NCBI GenBank assembly: GCA_963971425.1 | Contig: OZ020518.1 | Location: 1,503,001-1,567,000 of the forward strand | DNA length: 64,000 bases | Reading direction: 5' to 3' | Origin: Bryoerythrophyllum caledonicum | Taxonomy: Eukaryota > Streptophyta > Bryopsida > Pottiales > Pottiaceae | In this document: positions 59,111 through 64,000 of the stretch, one piece after another | Layout: each line of letters starts with the position of its first letter | How positions within the stretch are numbered: position 1 is the first letter of the stretch | Made by a program: the position numbers and the translations under genes | The notes under the pieces: generated by a model | What the model was told of the DNA's origin: nothing | Seen by the model: the letters and a program-made list of their open reading frames with translations, nothing else | Database searches by the model: none

Positions 59111-59650
59111 TTATAATAAAGTTTGAATTTTTTTTTTTGCCCAAAAATGCATTTGCAACAATAACAAGGAAAAGTCCTTAAATTACTGTAGGTCATAAAA
59201 ATGAAGTAATTAAAATATTAGATAATGAATAATAAAATAAATAAGTAATTAAGTAAATAGCACATAAAATCAAATAAAGAACAAATAAATACTAGTGTAC
59301 TTTGTGCAAATGCCTTCAGTAGAAATATCTTGTACTGATAGTATTGCTATGTTAGTATACTTATAATGGAAGATTAATACTTCCTTTACATTATTAGTCT
59401 ACAAATTTTTCATAAGAAGCTGCTAAACAAGTAACTCAAAAGACTACATCTTTCCGAGTCTAAAGAGTCACTCAAATTTTGTCAATGTAATATGAAGCAT
59501 GCTCCTACTTGACATGCCTCAAGGTTAAGAATCATCAAATTTTTTGTGAACAAAAGTGTATGTATCAGGGGCCCCTATTATACATACACATAAAATGTTT
59601 TACATCAGAAAATGTAATAAGAGCATGGGAACAACCTCAACTGGTCTCTG
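59111..59650. other. 3' flank of TPX2
   Basis: AT-rich. The segment just left of the TPX2 stop should hold its 3' UTR and polyadenylation site; I see no distinctive signal. Confidence 0.4.
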
Positions 59651-62600
59651 TCACCTCCCCTTCATGAGAGGTTTCTTTGAAAATTGAGGCGACACTGGCT
59701 TTGTGGGTTCTTTCGTAGACCTGCACAAGTAAATACAAATGCAATTGTCAATGGTCTTCTTTCGACCAAGCACATGGTCGTCTAATAAGAAACATTTCAC
59801 CAAAATCATTATCGAAGGTTTTAGGAAATGATTTTCCCAAACAAATTTCTTATACGGAAAACAAGGTACTTTATAATGAACTGAGTAGTCAAACAAGGTG
59901 CTTTATGACACTTATGTAAATACTGTCACTAATGTAGATGAATACTGCCACTTATTGTGACATTAAATGCTATATGACACTAATTATCAAATTTTTATGT
60001 ATTAGCACCTTTATTTTTGTGTAAATATATTTATTATCCATGCACTAAGATGAACCAATTACAATTTTTCATTAAAGTAAGAAATGGACTGAAAATAATT
60101 TACCGTAATGGTAAACGCGGTGGAGGAAATGCGGGCATTGGCCGGGCCACAAGTACCATTTCCTTCCTCATAGCCTTCAAGAATTTCTCCTCCTCAGCCT
60201 GTAAAAAAATGAAACTCCTCTTTAAGCATCTCATGCTTCAATCTGATTATTAAAAAGCATCTAATGCTTCAAACTGAATCGTTTGTAAAGTCATCCAAAG
60301 TTTCAAGAAGATACTCGTAATTATAATACTACTATTTATTTACTCTCAATAAGGATTCACTACCAAACTCTTCTACATCTTATAACTATTAAGTATGAAA
60401 GAGCTTGGTGGTCTCTCAACTCAAGTTAGAAGTTGTTAAAGTTGCATTTGAGATAGAAATAGAGATGAATCTTAGCTACGTGGTACCATGAATCTTAGCT
60501 ACGTTTTTTCTCTTAGAGAAAATTATAGGAATAACAAGCTATATATACAAATAAAAATGGCAAAATCTCTGATGTATCTTTCCGTCACTTTACAAATAAC
60601 TCTAATGTGATTGACTCAAACATCAGATTGTGAAGAGTATACAAGGCAAGCCACTTATTACTAAGGAAAATTGATACCATAGAATGTGAAACAGAATTTC
60701 ACCTTTCTAGCAGCCTCATAATTTTCCCGGTAGCACTTGTATTGCATCTGCTTCTCTGCTACCTACATGAAAGCACAAGTTAAAATTGTTGCACTTATGA
60801 CACAAGTTGCACTGATGACATCCATGTTCAAATATACGATGGGTCAAACAAAAAATACACCCATAACAGTAAATAGTGAGACAGCTCTCAGATTATTGGA
60901 AACGCGAAGTGAAGTTGATCTACCGTATGCATTCCAAGGTCACAATGATTCAACTCACTCCTGGAATACTTTTCACCAATACTGTGCCATCCATAGGACC
61001 ATAATACGAACAGTTTGTTCACATTTCTACAATACTAATATTGAGCATCAACTCTACACCAATTGCACATGTGATGATCTCACGATGCAACATCAACTAC
61101 ACGTGTAGGATATTGAGAACACTACCTTTTTCTCAAAATCTTCTCTCTCAGCGGCACGTTGGTGGGCGAGGAGATTGAACTCTTCAACAACAGTGAGTGG
61201 TATTCTTTGTTTCACCGGGAAAACCACTGGAACACTGCAGCAATCCCACCAAAGCACACATGTATGAGCTCCCCAAACAGTACACAATTAATAAAGGTAC
61301 TGGTAAAGTCTGACTATGAGAGGAAAGAAAGGTTAGGAACTTGAAAAAATTGGGTTATGTTTGAAGCTAGTTCAATGCTCTCTTTGAAGACAAACAAAAA
61401 AAAAACCATGTATTATGGAGCATTAAAATTGTGGTAATCCAAAACAACAATTCAACATGAAACAAGTCGTCTTCACTATTCATGAATTTTCTGGGTATTC
61501 TCCCATTCCTAAGTTTGTGCTCCCCCAGTCACAAAGGAACCAATGACAATATTCATGCCAAGTATGGATCCGACACACTAGAAAATCAAGAGAAAAAGAG
61601 AGGTTAGTGAACCCTATACATAGGCTGACTTGACAGAAAAACATGAGGGAATAATTTAAGGCTCCCCAAAAGTCCATACTTCGCAGTGGTAGTAAAGTTG
61701 TCTCGCTTGTAAACATAAAATACATAAGAGAAGAAAGAGAGAGAAAAGTCCATACTTGGAGAGGTTGGGCTGAGCATGAAATTCTCTGAGTGCAGCCTCC
61801 AACTGCTCAGCTTGCAACCGCTCCTGTGTCAAGCGCTCTTGCTCCTGTTCATGCAACACCAAGCTCTCCAGGTAAAAAGGCTCTGGCTTTGTGCATTCTT
61901 TGGGAACTGGCTTTGGAGGCACCTGAAATCAATGAAAAAAACAATGAACCATCTGGTAATGTATTTGCAGCAGCAAAATAGTGCTATGTAATACCAAAGC
62001 AGATTTTGGAGCTGATATAGTTTCAGGAGAAGTATCTAAAATTCAATGCCAAGTAGATAGAGATTATAATAAAATGAGGGGTGAAATATGATGAGTTACG
62101 GCGGGGAAAACAGTGGTCCAAGGAAGGAGGTTGGCGATGGGAATCCGGGCCTTCACTTCCATCTGCTGTTGTTGAATTCTCTCCTGAATGTCTCTCATCC
62201 CTTTTGCCAATCCTCGGTCCTATAGCATGATCTTGGTATGTCAGTTGTACCATTTTGATGTATATCCATGGGGTCATTAAAAAATTTGCATTAGGTAATC
62301 AAGCCTAGAATGTTGAGAAGCTAGGTAGTGTGATTTGTGCCAAGAGAATAAATGGAGCATGTAAAGTGCTGTAGATCAGAGTGAAAAATGAACGGGAAGA
62401 ATATGCTTACGTCAGTGGCAAGATGGAAAGGTTTTGGTTTTGTGGGTCGTAAATTAACTGCTTCCTCTTTGGTTGGCTTGCTCAGGGAAAGCTACAACCA
62501 TGCAAAACAGTAGAAAGCAAACTACGATTTACAACTTGTATTACAAAGAATAGGAACCAAAAAAGGAAAGAAAACAACACTTTTCAAACCAGCAACTTCA

Positions 62601-63747
62601 AGACTTTCAGATCCATGATACTTTACTTACTTTCTGTATTTGGTCGGCAAGTGAATCTGGTTCACGTAAATGTGCACGTTCATCGGTTTTGAAATGAAAT
62701 TCCTACAAATAACCAAATGGACCCAAACCCGCTCAGAAATCTACGGCTAGCTCGGTGAGTAAACGAAAAACAAAAAAACAAAAAACAAAACGAAAGAAAC
62801 ATTGAGGCAAACTCAGGGTGTAAAATAAGAACAAAGAAAAAATCTGAGACTAGCATTTAACTCTTTTGTACAATAGTTAAAGTTCTCAATATTTCTTGTC
62901 AAAAATATTATATTTCCAAGAGTAATCTCCTCGTCTTTTCATCATTAATTTGCTATTCTACTTTTAGATGGACCTACAGTATGCTCAACTCATTACACTA
63001 CTAGAAAGATGGTATGAAATGACCACTCAGTATACCAAATAACAGCAATCTATACCAGAGCCAGTCACTGTTTGGTATACTTGTTGGTCATCTCATACCA
63101 TCTTTCCAATAGTGTTATTTACTTACTCAAGTAACTAATAAATTAACCAACAGACCCACGAAATTTGAATTTGTTGAGAAGTGACTCACTTGGGGCATAG
63201 TAACCATCCGTTTCTGATTCCGGGGGACTCCAAGGTCGCCCTTGCTTTCAAAAATCTGTCAGTCCAATAACAATGAAAATGACAATTAGCGTCACAGATT
63301 GTAATTGTCTTCCTCAATAAACTGTAAATCGCCATACAAGTGTCACTAACGTTGAATGTCAATAATGAATTGATTATTCAATCAGATATTTTATGAAAAA
63401 TAATAAATATTTTTTCTGATTTCGCTATGACACTACTTATAATTTCTAGTGTAGCATCTAGTTGGGTACTTGTAGCGAACTTGATTTTTCTTACCATCTT
63501 ATTAAGTGGCCGAGCTTTAAACTTTGGTAACTTTGCAAGCTCTTCTTCTTCCAGCTCGTGCCTACTCTTCACCCTGCGCACGAATTTAATTAGTGTCAAG
63601 TCTAATTAATATAGATAAACCAAATTGACATAAACTCTCGCTAGAATAAGGGGCTAGTTCATACGTGGTAGTCCGCATGCGATTCGCTGTTTCCAGTTGA
63701 GGTGGACGCAGCTTTGTAAGGTCTCTCCGCTTTGCAACATTCTGAGC
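59651..63747 (-). CDS. TPX2: TPX2-like microtubule nucleation factor, C-terminal 11 exons
   Basis: TPX2 promotes spindle microtubule nucleation and binds importin and Aurora kinase. Eleven exons were read in order on the minus strand: 63747-63665, 63573-63495, 63255-63190, 62702-62631, 62491-62411, 62219-62100, 61922-61756, 61234-61126, 60762-60703, 60198-60104, 59720-59651. All junctions are GT..AG and the phases join, giving about 333 codons to TGA 59651-59653. Diagnostic segments include LTKLRPPQLETANRMRT, KSRHELEEEELAKLPKFKA, RPLNKM then IFESKGDLGVPRNQKRMVTM, EFHFKTDERAHLREPDSLAD, KPTKPKPFHL-like RPTKPKPFHLATD, KPEPFYLESLVLHEQEQE and IPLTVVEEFNLLAHQRAAER. These match the central and C-terminal domains of plant TPX2. 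The N-terminal exons, including any Aurora-binding region, lie beyond base 64000. No stop interrupts the exons. Confidence 0.88.
62996..63114. mobile_element. CACTA-type MITE in a TPX2 intron
   Basis: 119 bp. The left end CACTACTAGAAAGATGGTAT and the reverse of the right end CACTATTGGAAAGATGGTAT match at 18 of 20 positions, and the whole element folds back on itself (GTATACCAAA arms). TTA at 62993-62995 and 63115-63117 is a 3-bp duplication. CACTA termini with a 3-bp duplication define the EnSpm/CACTA superfamily. It lies between the exons at 63255-63190 and 62702-62631. Confidence 0.8.
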
Positions 63748-64000
63748 CTGAACACGATGTGAGCAAGCAACTGTTAGAGGCACTAGGAGCTTACAATGTC
63801 CACTTCTTGACTGATATCCATGCAATACTCACTTGATACCAGTATGGTACCCGTGTAATATCCGGATGATAATGAGGCGCAAAAAACAGTGATACCTCTG
63901 CAACACTAAGGTGGTACTAGTCCGATACCTTTTGATACCTGGTTGATACTGAGGCGTTCACGTTGTAAAATTTCAAGAAAATAACCTTGTGAACCAAGTT
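63748..64000 (-). other. TPX2 intron reaching the window edge
   Basis: No further TPX2 exon is visible here. The segment 63830-63960 repeats GATACC and GGTATC motifs several times and includes ATATCC.GG and TACCCGTGTAAT, faintly like the interior of the MITE at 1425-1618. Confidence 0.4.

Noticed and set aside
61480..61725. Open frame between two TPX2 exons
   Set aside because: Exon 61922-61756 joins 61234-61126 in phase with matching TPX2 sequence, so this is intron.

Overview
The window reads as nuclear DNA of a streptophyte (green plant lineage). The only host gene I recognise is a plant-type TPX2 (spindle assembly factor). It is split into many short exons with GT..AG introns, and its last 11 exons lie on the minus strand at 59.65-63.75 kb. 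Its 5' part lies beyond the right edge. Nearly everything else is transposable elements in nested layers, microsatellites and old non-coding DNA. The mix (a LINE carrying two endonuclease-type domains, TTAA-flanked inverted-repeat elements, and a Ty3/gypsy element with plant-type protease motifs) would suit a charophycean alga or a seed-free land plant. I cannot name the species.

Layout. 0-4.5 kb: short inverted-repeat elements, some flanked by TTAA. 4528-31679: one large minus-strand LINE (about 13.6 kb of its own sequence) bounded by a 12-bp target duplication (TTGTAATGTCTA). Read right to left it has a 3.7-kb leader, a broken ORF1, a roughly 690-bp CAA repeat that reads as polyglutamine in frame with ORF2, a 2A-like motif, an APE-type endonuclease, a reverse transcriptase with YADD, a domain resembling PCIF1/adenine methyltransferases, RNase H, a zinc knuckle and an R2-type restriction-like endonuclease, then a terminal hairpin and a short TTC tail. 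Two later insertions interrupt it. One is a 5'-truncated copy of the same LINE family on the plus strand (4635-7892) with a 13-bp duplication and about 171 TTC units as its tail. The other is a young 10.27-kb LTR retrotransposon (13688-23956) with nearly identical 2.45-kb LTRs and a TTGTG duplication. That element lacks RT and RNase H and has many stop codons.

31.7-46 kb: mostly anonymous AT-rich DNA with a third LINE fragment (37705-38472), more TTAA-flanked elements, and two abutting Harbinger-like MITEs (39126-40115). 46.3-56.9 kb: a decayed plus-strand Helitron whose Rep half (46.3-47.9 kb) and helicase half (54.8-56.9 kb) are separated by a GC-richer block dense in TCCGGA/TTCCGG. That block carries a minus-strand gag-like ORF of about 665 codons interrupted by a single TGA. 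56.9-59.6 kb: anonymous AT-rich DNA. 59.65-64.0 kb: TPX2, with a 119-bp CACTA-type MITE inside one intron.

Apart from TPX2, no gene here looks able to make an intact known protein. The genes do not form an operon or pathway. The coherent system is the LINE family, with three copies in this window whose target duplications can be read directly, plus a family of non-autonomous TTAA elements.
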